This document shows positions 1 to 12,365 of a stretch of 64,000 nt of DNA, one piece after another. Positions within the stretch are counted from its first letter, which is position 1. Every line of letters begins with the position of its first letter. A program made the translations under genes and the position numbers. The stretch spans positions 12,664,062-12,728,061 of the forward strand of contig NC_050738.1 of assembly GCF_014529535.1 (NCBI RefSeq), read 5' to 3'. The notes beneath the pieces were generated by a model. That model was not told the DNA's origin. It saw only the letters and a list, made by a program, of their open reading frames with translations, and made no database searches. The DNA is from Bradysia coprophila. Lineage: Eukaryota; Arthropoda; Insecta; Diptera; Sciaridae.

Positions 1-195
1 AGTAAATACAATTTAAGACTATGGAACAAAACATCCTGGCATATTTCAGGACCTGGTAACCAAGCTATCTTCTTAGTTTCTAAATATTGAAACATAAATA
101 TTGAAACACAAAAGGTAGACTGGTGTAAATAAAAAATCCTATTTCCCCGAAGTGAGAACAGTACTTAAGTGTCAATTCGCAAAAACTTCGAACGG
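1..195. other. A+T-rich DNA, nothing recognised
   Basis: No coding frame, RNA gene or repeat structure is seen before the foldback element that follows. Confidence 0.5.
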
Positions 196-645
196 TCGGG
201 ATTCAAGCCGACGACGATCCCAACGAGCTATAGCTCAAACGAATCGCCATTACATTCTGAGAATTTCATAGAACAACTTTTTTTTCGAAAAAATTTTGTT
301 GGACTGACATGGCCCTTAGAAAAATTTTCCTCGGAGTTCTCGTGAAAATCGTTTTTTATCAATACCTCCAACATGCAAGATGTAAATAAAGTCAAATTGT
401 GTACGTTTATGAAGGTCGATGAGGGGAATATTGTTGACCAACAAACGCCGATATCCGGCCCACCCTGCCGCCGCAACAAATGTTGTTAAAATACGATTTT
501 CGAGAGAACTCCGGAAAACTAAGGATCATGTCAACCCAACAAAATTTTTTTCGAGAAAAAAGTTGTTCCACGAAATTCTCAGAATGGAACTGCGATCCGT
601 TTGAGCTATTTATCTCGTTTGGATCCTAGGCGGCTTGAATCCCGA
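196..645. mobile_element. Foldback (long inverted repeat) element
   Basis: The two ends are a perfect 15-bp inverted repeat, TCGGGATTCAAGCCG at 196-210 and its complement at 631-645. The palindrome continues inward at lower identity for about 150-160 bp on each side (roughly 196-355 against 487-645), leaving a loop of about 130 bp. Blocks around the shared motif AACAAAATTTTTT and the shared GAATTTC/GAAATTC-type block align in order in both arms. The short open frames here are by-products of the inverted arms. The structure matches a non-autonomous foldback or MITE element. No transposase or clear target-site duplication is seen. Confidence 0.75.
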
Positions 646-2654
646 TTCCATCACATTCAAAATAATTGCGGCCAAAAGTGAATTCTTGATTTTTAGAAAT
701 TTATTTGGAGGCATTCCTCGACTATTTAAGTAAAGTTCAGGGTGCCGAAAGTAGGCAAGTCGCAATTAATTTCAATGTGATAAGCTGTTCGATGTTTTAA
801 GTTTTGGCGAATTGACTCTTAGCAATACGCTAACACTGTCTTCTTCATTCGTAGGTTTATTTTTGTCTGAGGCGGTTCCGAGTCACAGATATTTGTAAAT
901 TTCGACGACAAACACAAAATCCTTTGATAAAATTTTAAAGTATTCTTCTATAATTTTCCAAGGATTGTCAGAGGATTTCAATTTCAAGGATTTTCTTCTT
1001 TTTTATTTGATTTTCTCGAGTCTTTCAAAGGATTTTCTATGATTTTTGTGGATTTTGTTTGTGGATTTTTTTTACGAGTTTGAGGATTTTCTTTCGTAAA
1101 ATTTTGGAGGATTTTCTATAGATTTTCTTTTGGCTGACAAAGGACTTAATATGAATATATTTGCCCCTTACGGGTTTCTTTAGAGCAAAGGAAAAGCATA
1201 CCCGTTCCAGGTTGGAAGTACCGAGCACTGAGACTAACTTTAAAATGTAGAAAATTTATAGCACTTTCGCTGATGACGAAGAGTCGGTTCAAAATTGCTC
1301 ATCCTTGTTACTTAAACAGTTATAAATGGGAAAAATAAATTCATTATTTTAAAGATCGAACAAAAAAAATGTTCAAATTAAAACGTAGAAAGTCCGAAAT
1401 AAATAAACGGTGTGCGTTCTTCTCCGATTTGCCAATCGTATTTTTTATATTAAGCATTAAGCGAACAAATACCGGAGGTAATAAAATACGTAAGTTTACG
1501 CTTACATCGCCTATAAGGAAGGAACCATACGCCAATCTCTTTTTGTGCATGAGTATAATTTCGGAAAATATTTATTTGTTTTAGACGTATTTGCATCCAT
1601 GACTACGTTTTTAAATAAATCGAGACGGTATTTAATTAAGTTTTAATAATTAATTAAAATTGATGTGTAGTCTGAATACCAATAAATAATTTCTTGATAG
1701 TCCCAAGCTAGTTAATAAAACATTTATGCGCCACCGGTTCGGCAATAAAAATCTAACCTTTTCGATCTAATTTGACCTAAATCACGTATCTACAAAAGTC
1801 GGTATAATTAGAGAAAAGAGCCCAACAACATCGATGCCATCGATTCGATGGCTCTTTGATCTATGTTTTCATGAAGGCAATTCATCACATTAGACTAAAC
1901 TACTGAAGAGGAATCGAAGAAAATGATTTTTTTTAATGCATCGTGCGTCTTTTAGCTGATACACTTAAGCTATAAATAACTTGGAAAACAACAGAGTGCA
2001 GATCATTTGAATAGAAAAACAGAGAGAAAATTATCCAGCCGCCGTAGACCGAAATATAACACAATTGATTCATTCTTGGAATCATTTTAATTTCTAATCA
2101 TTCCTTATCTAAACCATTATCGTCTCATATTATGCATTGTTATTTGTATCGCTGTATTCAACACGTTAACCACCGAATTGCGCATTGTAGGAAAAATAAA
2201 CAATTTTAGCCTCGACCTTAACACACGCAATCATTCACTTTTCGACGACAAAAAACAGTGCGCCTTTTATTTTAGAATTCATATACAAAATTGATTATTT
2301 ATAGATAAAGACAGTCGTTACGAATTTTCGGTTCTTCGTTTATTAATTTAGTAGAAAAAAAAGAAGAAAAATTCCGGACAATTAACAACGATTTTTCTGC
2401 GCAGAATATTAACTGGTTAACAGGTATTAGATGTTCTTAATAGCCATTTTATTAAGGTAATATTTCATTGAATCACTTTACAAAGCATGTAAACTGATAC
2501 ATCTGACCAAACAACCCCAAATTGTCCAGACGATGAATTAAATATTAATTTATCGGATTAATTTACCTACGTTGCAATTTGTCTGGTGGATTTTTTTGTT
2601 CAACAGATCGAAACGTATTTATAATATTGAGAAGATCGACCAGAAAAAAATGTT
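646..2654. other. Gene-free A+T-rich DNA with a degenerate AGGATTTTCT run
   Basis: No gene is supported. Between about 900 and 1,135 the unit AGGATTTTCT recurs irregularly (for example near 1,020, 1,080 and 1,105), as in an old tandem array. The remaining open frames are short, overlapping on both strands and of A+T-driven composition. Confidence 0.5.
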
Positions 2655-2854
2655 AGACGTCTGTTATACTGTGGAAGAACTATAAGAAGTTACAATTTCA
2701 ACAATTACAATTTCAATCGACGTTATTCATTCCATATGCGGTTTACACGTTATAATGCATATACAACATAAATGTCGTAATGTTGGTGGAGTGGAATGAA
2801 TAGCGACAATTGGATTGCAATTGTTACTCCTTATAATTCCGAGACTGTACGTCT
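2655..2854. mobile_element. MITE-like palindromic element, copy 1
   Basis: The ends AGACGT and ACGTCT face each other, and the inverted similarity continues through TATAAGAAGTTACAAT at 2,681-2,696 against ATTGTTACTCCTTATAA at 2,819-2,835, and through a CATTCCA/TGGAATG pair. The whole 200-bp element folds on itself. The GAAGTTACAAT and CACGTTATAAT words are shared with the element at 26,203-26,456, which suggests one family. No coding capacity. Confidence 0.65.
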
Positions 2855-4018
2855 TTTGTGAGAGGTTTTTGCACGTTGATCTTTACAAAAAAAATGACTT
2901 TTTAGCAGATCAACAATATATTGCTCATATGAGAGTATGAATTTGTAATCTTTAACCTGGAAACATTAGCAAAACATTATGCAGGTAAAAATAACAAAAT
3001 CAGACCTTGACTTACCGAAGATTCGGGTTGATAAATAGAAATAGATTTTTTAACGAGGGAACATAAAGACTCTGTTAATTACACATGCATCCGCGCTCAT
3101 ATATTTTTTTTTCGCATATTATACAAAATACAAACTGAAGTTCTGAGAAATTAAAAATAACCAAAAGCAAACAAAACAAAACAGAGAGAAAAAAACCGCC
3201 AATAATTTGACCTAGAAAACATTTTTTATTATTCGTTTGATACGTTTGATACGAAATATATTAAGGACGTTGTAAAAAGTCAATAGAATTGGTTAGCATA
3301 ATATCACGATCAGCGCACAGAATATTCGCAAAAACATTTCCGTTTACCTTAAAAACAGTGAATTGGCGTGTGAAAAATCGAATTGTTGAAATGGTGTTTC
3401 CATTTCTTAGAACTTGGACTTTTTATGCAGTTTTCAGAAAATTTTGATAGTAAAATTAGGCGACGCGTCGTAGCAGCTGGTGCGACCATATAGTTACACT
3501 TTACTTCCCCGTGCTTCCGAGTATTAAAAAAAATTATCGAAGGTCAAAGTATCTATAATTTTTTTGATAATGCAAAAGATTGTGAAGATATCTTAGAAGG
3601 TTTTTCTAGAGTCTCATGACAGGAGATTTTTATGTCTCGATCAGAAGTAAGTTTTTCTTGAATTACATTTTTCCATTTGTGCTGCCTAATCTCACCGTGT
3701 TGTTTGTTTGTTTTACTTTTGTTCTCGTTCAACGCACTTCAAGCAAAAGTGCTTCGAGTGACAGCTGCCAAATAGAGTAAAATTTGTTCGATTCTGTGTC
3801 CCGTTTAAGTACTCTATTTAGAGTACCACTATACTTGAAATGCATTGTAACGTTTAAAAAGTTCGTGTATATATGTTCCTTAGTACTATTAAATTAACGT
3901 TTCAGTCTTCTCACAAGGCACTTATTTTACATCGATTCAATTTCATGGAGAACACCAAAACCTCTGCAGGGATTGTTCTGAAAAACAGCAGACCGAAATC
4001 ATTTTCAATTGGAATTTT
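2855..4018. other. Gene-free A+T-rich DNA
   Basis: No gene recognised. Around 3,755-3,850 there are words such as GACAGCTG, AAATAGAGTA and TACTCTATTT that recur near 19,775-19,890, so a fragment of a dispersed repeat may be present. Confidence 0.4.
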
Positions 4019-4348
4019 TTATATGCGCTCAGTAAGGTGTTCTACCCTAGAAACCAAAACCACTTTTGCGGATATAGTAACAAATATATATTGTTGCATT
4101 AACCGCTTGAAGTAATCTCCTATTGACAAACATTTTGCTATGATCAGACCGATTAAGTCGTAGCTTATTTTATTATCGTTGTTGATAACAGTTACGGAAT
4201 TTCCTATACATTGCATCGTAAACGAAGATCGTAAAGCTATTCTCATCTGTGTGCATCTTGCATCACTATATCCAGTATAGACATTTAGAATTTTGTTATT
4301 AATGCAATAAATTATAGACTTGGCATAAAACATGAACTTGTTTTTCAT
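4019..4348 (-). pseudogene. Possible decayed copia-type retrotransposon RNase H fragment
   Basis: The open frame of 109 codons contains TGYSDA followed about 50 residues later by CLSIGDYFKRLM. This resembles the order GYSDADW...TEAEYIAL...WLKRLL found in the RNase H region of Ty1/copia polyproteins. The rest of the motif set, including the Glu-bearing STEAEY block, is not preserved, and the frame upstream on the same strand is broken by stops near 4,360. No LTRs were recognised. If the resemblance is real, this is a short dead fragment; chance similarity in an A+T-rich frame is the alternative. Confidence 0.3.
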
Positions 4349-7179
4349 ATGTGGTGAAGAGAGCTCTGTTTACCTTTTAGAAACGGATCTGGTAAAATGG
4401 CAAAGACTGCGAATTGGTCGCTCATTTATAAAGTGTATGTATCAACTTTTACATCAACACTTGAAGATAATTTTAACAAATGAAGTAATAGATTATAACG
4501 ATTATATTGCGTCGTGATGGTCGCGATACACTTTTCAAATAGGTCAACGGTTAAGTTGACTTAATAAGCCTCTTCTTTTGCCGCTAAAATTATTTCTTTT
4601 ATCCAAATGCTCAACGTTAACACACGAACATACAAAAGATTGTTGATTCGAAATGTCGATCATAAGAAGAAAAGCAACTGGATCGCTATAAAGTGTAACG
4701 TTTCGGTCTACTTTAAACAGCAATGCAATTATGCCCATTTCAAGTAGGTAATTCTCGGAGAGGTCAATAATAAAACCAGATCTCATAAAAAATACTTCAA
4801 GAATTGTGTGTGAGCTGTTTCTCTGTTAAAAGATTTAAGTACTCGATTGACGAATAGTTTTTTTTTCTGTCACCGCAAAAGTTAAATTGAAACAATGCAG
4901 AAGTGCATACAAATGCATAGCGTAAGATGTTTTTGGGAAAGTTCATTTTATTAAATAAAAAAACAAGTCTTAAAATGCAAAACATGTTTGTTTTTGTCTT
5001 CCTCTGTGACGAAATTGTTTACAAGATACAAACCACAAAAAATCAACTTTCATATCATTAACAATTTAATTGAGACGAACGATAAAAATTTATAATTAAG
5101 AGAACAAAAAAACGACAACAACAACAGAAACTCACCTAAACAGCTAAGTATTGCGTTCTGTGTATACAAAACTAATCCATGGCTAACAAAGGCTAACAAA
5201 CAACGTCTCGAACATCACTTTTTGTCGTCATATATAAGTACGGTGTTCTTGCTTACATAAGTACCTTTTTTCGGTAATTTATCCACTTTTATACAAAATT
5301 ATTTAAACAAATTAACTGCGTGTGAAGTACAACAAATTGTGCTCAAACACTCGTGTAACACTGAATATTCATTGCGTTGATATTCAACCGCTTTGTGTAA
5401 CTATATATATTTCTCTATAAAATCGTTTGTTTGACGCCTCAATGATATTATTTAACGATACAAAATTAAATAATATCAAATTAACCCTCAATTATTAATT
5501 TGATCACTTGAATAACGATTTTTTTTTGTGTTTCTACTCTTCACATCTTCGTCAAAATGGTATAACACGATTGGTATATATTGTATCATCATGTGCACAA
5601 CACCGCGTTGTTATTTATACTTTTTCTCATCGCCTCTCGAGCACAACAGGGGTGGTAACTTAGAACAATTTTCATTGTCGCTGCTTAGAACATTTTTGAT
5701 TTTTGTACCAGCCCTGTTGAATGTCGTTCAAAAACATCGAATCGTTTTTTAATTTTCTGTTATAGTTAGTTTTCGGCAACAACGATTTTCTGTTATAGTA
5801 ACTTTTCATTGTCTTCGGCAATTGCCTAACATCGATGGTATTTTACGACAATTTTTATGGTAAAGTGGTACACCCGCTCTCGAGCCACTTGTGGGCAAAA
5901 CAAAAATATTTACCAAAACATTCGTCGCCGATAAAGGCATTAATAAATTATCGCAATTAATTCGGATAGTTAAATTTAGTCACTTTCAAAAAATGTTCTT
6001 ACGAAAAGAAAATAAAAAAAAATTCAACCGTCCAGCACAGCAGTCGACGAAATACTGAATGGATTTCAGTAATGAAAGCTTTTCGAAAATATAACAGAGA
6101 ACTCTCATATTTGAGCACTGGATTAAGTTTTGTATACATTTCACTCTCGTGTATTCTCTATCACATTTTGCTGATCGGTAATGATAACAGTTTTTCAAAT
6201 GAAAATATAGTCGAGTGGAGCGTTGATGTTTAAAAATTTTGTTTTTAAAATTAGTCGTAAAGTGTGTCTACTCATGAACTTCAGACAAGTTGAAAAAGAA
6301 GTTTAAATTGAAATTAAAAGGTGCATAGTACATGGAAAAGTTGCGCTATAATTGACAGTGACGTGTAGAGCCAATACTCTATCTAGCAAACAAACTACTT
6401 TTATTAAGATGGTGAAAGTGTCAAGTTGCCTTTGGAATTTACATGTGCGTAGTTAGTTAGTTATAGAATAGTATTTGTAGACTACAAGGAAATAAGATCT
6501 GAATTTGACACAAGAAATGAGATAATTGTAGGTTAAGTACTGGACTGGTTGAGGAGACCAGTGAAGTTGTAGTTAGAGGGATGCAACCACACTGAAATGA
6601 CAATCTTCAAACCATCACGTTGTATATTTTTCATGTCTTGGGCATAAATTTCGGAATTTTTCTCGTAATTTAGGTCCCCAACATGAAAAGTTGAATACTT
6701 ATCTATTGTTGACGGTTGATTTTAGGCACTTTCGCTTGTTTACAAAATAACACCCAAAGTATAGACGCTAGTGGAAAGGAGATCGTTATTATTTTGCGTA
6801 TGAGAGAAGAAAAAAAAATTATTTACGTACGAAACGGTTCACAAAGTGAGCCACATTTTGTTCGGGCTACAACCTAGCGAAATTACCTAAAATCTACCGT
6901 CAACAACAGATACCTAAATAACTATTACCCGCGAAGAGTCATGAAAACATGAAAACGAGCTTTACCGCAGGCATTGACGGAAAATGAGTACCAGCGATGG
7001 AAAGATTTTATACGAATAAAGTAGTAGATACAAGATTCGAAAATTATGATGTGGATGGAACTCGTCGTTTTGGAAGGGTCAATTAAAAAACGTTGTTGCT
7101 CAATGTTAGGGTGCTTGGTCATAGATCAAGTTCTGACCTACATCATTTCACCTTTTTGTTAGGTGGTAAAATTCACAAG
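4349..7179. other. Gene-free A+T-rich DNA
   Basis: Only short frames on both strands, none resembling a known protein. The motif AAATGAAGTAATAGATT near 4,480 is one occurrence of a word that recurs in repeats at 14.7, 15.6, 48.8, 61.2, 61.75 and 63.8 kb. Confidence 0.45.
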
Positions 7180-7410
7180 ATTTGCGTCGGTATAGATTGT
7201 GGATTAAGCACTACTTCACAAGACCGTCAATGATTGACGCTGTCGGCAAGTCGGTGTTCTGTCACTTCACATGAACAACATTTTCATGGACAATGTGATC
7301 GAAAATTTAAACTTCCTAAAAAATGATTTTGATTTTTAAATTTCATATCTCAAAAGGCCGACTCGACGGTAGTGTCATCGCTGATTTTTGCGGTTGTGAC
7401 GAGAACAATT
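7180..7410 (+). repeat. Dispersed repeat, copy A
   Basis: This stretch is similar, in inverse orientation, to 11,830-12,062. Shared blocks include GATTGTGGATT, GTCAATGATTGACGCTGTCGG, the ATGATTTTGATTTTTAAATTTC block, TCGGTCTTTTGAGATACGAAATTT-like sequence and AAAATCAGCGATG. Several indels and substitutions show that the copies are old. No coding potential. Confidence 0.7.
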
Positions 7411-9378
7411 TCCCCAATCTAATTGACTGCACTATAATTTTTGCGTTTTATTGAGATCTTCACTATATGATCAGAGAAATAATATCCAGATGGCGTTGCT
7501 CTGAACATGATGTAACAACGTGACACTGTTTACACTTTCATCCGGTGGACCATATCGCTATTATACTAACAAACTTGCATGTACAGTACAGTTTTCCTTT
7601 GGAAATTCTTTACTTTCGTTCCTAGGTTTGATTCATTTCAAAAGCACACTAAAACACATCGCCAATATAGCTATCAAATAGTAATTTTACGTCGTGAGTC
7701 GTAAAGGTGTATAAATTCAAACGTAAATAAAACTCGAAGGACTGCAAATATAATCGTCTTCATAACGATTGTTCCACTTAAATTACATACAAAATATATT
7801 CTGCTATTTTGTTGTTCTAAATTGTATAATACTGATCTCAAATCACTGTGTTTAATCGATAATTGAGCAAAGTAGTTTTAGTGATTTCAGCGATAGAAAT
7901 TAAATTCGAATTCGTGATAATTGTATGTAATAAACACTATCTCACGACAATATACAATGTTTAATGTCTTAGAAACGCAAATAGCGTGCAAAAATCACTG
8001 TGTGATTATCAAGTCTGTTACTTCTTCTGTTGAAGCGCTTCACACAAATCTTTCACTTCATTAGTAACAACCAAAATTTTGGTTTGCGAGACAACTATGT
8101 CTAGAAGTCAGACAGTAGTGTTGTAGTATATCGTTATGGACGATTGGTGAACTGTTTTCACATTCCATCCAACCATTTTACTTATACAATCATTTCGAGT
8201 TGTTATTGATAAATCGGGTATTTAATAGAGTATGTGTTACTACGCACAACTTGTTATTATTCTCAAATTACAGTACCTAACGTTCATTTTATAATGCAGA
8301 TGTTTCGTTTTGATTAGAAATTCATCTACGAGATGATTGCAATTTTAACGATTTTACGTCAAATAATGAACACTCGAAGTATCTTAATATTAGGGTGAGG
8401 TAGATTTTTCGATACGATATCATATTTTTCCCGAAACAGGGAATACTGTAAAGACTATCGACGAACGGTTTTTCTCATCGAATACTTTACTTTCAAATAA
8501 CAGACCGATGGAGACTCTCTGGAGAGGCACTATGGATTACAATAAAATCGACAGATTTTCTAACGAAGCATCGAAACGACTGATTGAAGAAAAGTTAACA
8601 AACAAAGTTAACGAAGACGTTATTTCGAGATCGCTTTAAAAAAAATCTAAACACCACAGCTAACACTTGCTTTGGGGAAATATCTCGAAAGTAGCCATCC
8701 ACTCGTCTTTTCCTGGACCTCATAAAATTTTCTTTACGTCGTAACGACGCTTTGTGTCTCTCTTTTTCGTTTGATGACAGTACAGAGTGTGAAAGAGGTG
8801 AATATAAGTCAAATGTAACTTAGATAACTGTGGAATTAGTACAAAACTTTCCTCACAGACCGTCTTGCTTGCTGTATTTACGAACCATCCCTGCCCCGCC
8901 AGCTTTTCACTTGTATATTTATCAATCTCTGAAACTTTCCAGCTTATAAAATGAACAGCCTTACATTTTATGCTTTTTTCTCCATTTAAATTTCTGTAAA
9001 TTCTGTAAATTCCGAAAGTGTCTTTTCGTTTACTGTTACTTAATCCACCATAGGGAGTTTTTCCTATTTTTGCTATCTTGTATCACACAATGTTTCGACA
9101 ATTATGGCAACACTTCCAGTGTAAGTACGAAGGACTTGTAGTTTTTGACTCCGTTCGACGAGGCCAATCGGTAAAAAATGTGAAAATTACCGGTAAATTT
9201 CATGCACATTTTCTACCGTTTGGATGCACTAATACCTTGTTGAATGCTAATCTAGAGAATACGGCTACATTTTAGTTTTGAGTCTTTTATGCGATATTGA
9301 ACGAAATGGAAACACTGCGGAGGGGAACAAAGAAAATGACGTGACGATTTTGGATAAAAGCAATTTAAAACAAAAAAT
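7411..9378. other. Gene-free A+T-rich DNA
   Basis: No gene recognised. A 65-codon plus-strand frame at 9,078-9,275 has no family resemblance and no promoter or splice context that I can support. Confidence 0.45.
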
Positions 9379-9384
9379 TTATTT
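9379..9384 (-). terminator. Poly(A) signal of the otubain gene
   Basis: Minus-strand AATAAA (plus TTTATT) lies about 55 bp past the otubain stop codon, a normal spacing for a short 3' UTR. Confidence 0.55.
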
Positions 9385-9438
9385 GATTATAATTTAGTCC
9401 AACCGTTTAGCAAACAAATTTCTTTTTCAATTTTTTTT

Positions 9439-10492
9439 TTACTTTGGATAGAGGATGTCATAATGACCCGGCCGATACAATAGAAACACATTCGGCTTAT
9501 TACGTTCCGGAAAATCGTGGGCCATCACCTTGTCGCCATCGGCCCGATCCATATATTCGACTCGTACGTTTGCGTTCAGTGCTTTACAAATGGCAATAAT
9601 ATGAATATGATCAGACTCCTTGTACATTGGTTCCACTTCTTGGTGGCAAAATTCAGTCATCGTAATTTCACCTTCGATGAAATTGAAAAAGAAATCGGCT
9701 TCCTCTTGCAGTTGGCCGGAGGTCATCAGTCGCTGAATTTGGGGAAAATAGAAAAAAAAAATTGAATTGAAAATAGAGTCCTGGGGGGTCGTCATTCATG
9801 TGTGACCAACCAAAAAAACTACAATATAATCTGAATATCCTTGCTCGTTGAACAGTTTATGTAATTCTTCAAGATTTTCTTCGTTGTTTTCCGATGGTGC
9901 AACCCGATCGATAACTTCCATGAAAGTGTCATGGAAGTCTTCTAACGTCAGTTCAGGAAATCCTTGTTTCACCAGTTTATCCTTAGCCTTCAGTACCAGA
10001 TCGCGAAACTTTTCATAATCTTCTTTGTTTTTCACCAAATACTCTAGATAGCCATAGGCAAAAGCACGAAAGAAGCAATTACCATCCGGTCGAGTCTTAC
10101 GTAAAGAACTGTATTTCTCTGCCAGATCTTTTACTTTGGAACAATATACGGCATCGTCGTTATATTCACTGTTAAGCGTAGAAATGGTTTGCAGATCACT
10201 GACCAGTGGCGTTGTTTCGCTGATCTAACGAGAAAAAAGAGTATTCCGCATGAAACCGGCATAGAAATTGCAGAGAATAAATTGGATGCAATCAACTAAA
10301 AAACATCTGCCATCGGAAAAGTATGGATCGGTTAGATGCGGTGTCTCATATTGCGACAAGTTGGAAAAACAAACAAACATAGAGCCGCAAATGAATATAA
10401 ATCTGGTGAACAAGTACCTCCTTTTCAATTTGACGCTGTTGCTGCATGATTAATTCATCACTATTCGCTTCGGGTTGAGTATTTTCATCCAT
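9439..10492 (-). CDS. Otub1: Otubain (OTUB1-type) ubiquitin thioesterase, three exons
   Basis: Exons are 10,418-10,492, 9,811-10,224 and 9,439-9,732, with introns of 193 and 78 bp that begin GT and end AG. The joined frame gives 260 aa, close to animal OTUB1 (about 270 aa). The peptidase C65 (OTU) fold covers nearly the whole protein. The catalytic site is visible as PDGNCFFRAF (Asp72, Cys75) and PGHYDILYP near the C-terminus (His253, Asp255). The blocks EFCQQEVEPM-like EFCHQEVEPMYKESDHIHII and VEYMDR are family hallmarks. OTUB1 removes Lys48-linked ubiquitin in the cytosol and can also inhibit E2 enzymes such as UBC13 without catalysis. The start ATG at 10,490-10,492 precedes an acidic N-terminal tail (MDENTQPEANSDEL), as expected. 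Splice sites were assigned by reading; the second donor (after VVFL) is fixed by the family sequence. Confidence 0.93.
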
Positions 10493-10772
10493 TTCAGTAA
10501 TATTGTTTCTAATAATTAATAGGGAAAACCAATAAACACACAAAAATATTTTATGACAACGATGACAACACAAAGAAAAAATGTGTGACCAGATGCGAAT
10601 AACTGCAGTGGTGACAGTGATGCCTCGAATGTTGCCATGTTTCGTCGTGTGTATCAATTTTATTCACCGCCATTGCTAGAGAATCTCCTAATGATTAGCT
10701 ATTTAAACCAGAGAATACTTTAAGCTTTTGTAATACATACAGTCAGAGACAGTGTAATTTCTGTATGAATTT
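10493..10772. other. Upstream region of the otubain gene
   Basis: This holds the presumed 5' UTR and promoter of the otubain gene. A minus-strand open frame runs through the start codon into this region, but its residues do not resemble otubain and are treated as untranslated. No TATA box was recognised. Confidence 0.4.
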
Positions 10773-11590
10773 GCTTCAGCTGTTTTTCAGCTGATCCACA
10801 CATACAAACAAAACTGTACGGTTGAAGCGTTGTGATTTTCGCCATTTTAATAAGAAGAAGAATGACGTTTCAGGTCTATGACGCTCAGTAAATACACAAT
10901 TTGTGAAACTATTTATGTTTCAGGCATGTAGTATACGTTGAATAGATTGGTTTATTGAGTCTATATCTCAATTTCAATAGATTATTGAAGTGAAAACTCA
11001 AAAAGAAAATGTTGACATTGGCGCTGGCGATCAGTTTCGACGGTCAAACCATGAACTTTCATCACAACCCATAGATTAAGATTGGCTCACATAGTATGTG
11101 TATTAGGTAGATGGAAGTACGGGGTTTCAGTGGGTTTCGAACATTTAGTTTTTTCATGTTGCAGATATTGCAGTGTCAAATTCTGTCCAGGATATGACAT
11201 ATTTGCAAGGTATTGGCCTTTTTCACAAAGTATAATCAGCGTAACCTTCGTAAAAACAATCTTGAATCTGACAAGAGCACGTATGCCAACGTGTAAAAAA
11301 CAAATGTTCGAAACCCACTGCTGAACCGTGGCGATCCGCTTGTCAAGCGGACAGTACATAAACAAATTCCATCATCTATGAATGTACAAACCAGGTATGG
11401 TCTATCCATACAAGTCGGAGAAAATAGCGATTTTATATAAACAAACTCACCTCTCAATGATTTTCATTGACATTAGACCATACATTGTGTATACATTCTT
11501 TGCCTGCACGCACGTGTGGTAGTGGTAAAACCGTATATAAAAAACTACAAACAGTTTTGTTTTGATTGTTTGTGTGGATCAGCTGAAGCG
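10773..11590. mobile_element. Inverted-repeat element with CAGCTGATCCACAC ends
   Basis: The ends at 10,773-10,817 and 11,550-11,589 are inverted copies of a motif running GCTTCAGCTGATCCACAC then AACAAAACTG. The left end carries a partial duplication of CAGCTG. The interior contains a second, independent inverted repeat (11,129-11,319). A shorter relative with similar ends lies at 12,219-12,365. No transposase frame is present, so this looks like a non-autonomous DNA element into which another has inserted. Confidence 0.6.
11129..11319. repeat. Internal inverted repeat with perfect 18-bp ends
   Basis: AGTGGGTTTCGAACATTT at 11,129-11,146 is repeated as its exact complement at 11,302-11,319. 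Flanking bases (GGTTTC.. / ..GAACC) extend the pairing loosely. The opposing open frames in this interval read through the arms and are not supported as genes. Confidence 0.65.
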
Positions 11591-11829
11591 AATTCATGCT
11601 GAGATTTCACTGACTACAGCTGTATCGGAATTCTTCGGAATTCTTAAACTATTTCTATTCTTAAACCGTCTATTTATGGGGACTATAGTCAATAGTCATG
11701 TTATAAAAAAAAACTTGGGATGGTGTTTAAATGGTACAGAAGGCTTAAAAAAGGACCTGTAGTTTTTTAGATTAAAAAAAAAATAAATTGGGTGCCCGAC
11801 GCCGCCTTCATTTCATTATAGATTATGTA

Positions 11830-12062
11830 AATTGTTATCGTCACCACTACAAAAATCAGCGATGGCACTGCCTTCGAGTCGGTCTTTTGAGATACGAAAT
11901 TTAAAAATCAAAATCATTTGTTAAAAAATTAAATTTTCGATCACACTGTCCATCCATGAAAATATTCACCGAACGGTGAAGTGAAAGAAATGACCGAATT
12001 GCCGACAGCGTCAATCATTGAGAGTCCTGTGAAATAGTGCTCAAATCCACAATCTATACGAA
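11830..12062 (-). repeat. Dispersed repeat, copy B (inverted relative to 7,180-7,410)
   Basis: Inverse-orientation partner of the repeat at 7,180-7,410, with the same ordered blocks and a similar length of about 230 bp. It runs directly into the 17-bp hairpin at 12,061-12,128. Confidence 0.7.
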
Positions 12063-12128
12063 CACGTTGATTAGAGTAGTTCTGATGTATAGCGCTGCAC
12101 CTGTTTCTCACACTCTAATCAACGTGTT
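12061..12128. repeat. Short perfect hairpin
   Basis: AACACGTTGATTAGAGT at 12,061-12,077 pairs exactly with 12,112-12,128 across a 34-bp loop. It may be the end of the adjoining repeat or a separate insertion. Confidence 0.65.
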
Positions 12129-12218
12129 AATATAGATGAATAAATGCTACAGCAACACGGTGCCGAACCAACGTACTTTTCAGTTACAGTGGACGTCAGG
12201 GAAATTTCGATAAGAGTT

Positions 12219-12365
12219 TGTTTCAGCTGATTCTCATACAAACCAAACTCCTCTGGCTTCATTCGATTTTACCACTACAATGCGTGTACATATATTCCAG
12301 TATTATTCCACCAGTATAAACATGTATAGTCAGTTTTGTTTGTAGGATTGAACCATCTGAAGCAA
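12219..12365. mobile_element. Short relative of the CAGCTGATCC inverted-repeat element
   Basis: Left end TTTCAGCTGATTCTCATACAAACC and right end GGTTTGTAGGATTGAACCATCTGAAGC-type sequence are imperfect inverted repeats, and match the end motifs of the element at 10,773-11,590. At about 150 bp it looks like an internally deleted copy. Confidence 0.5.
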
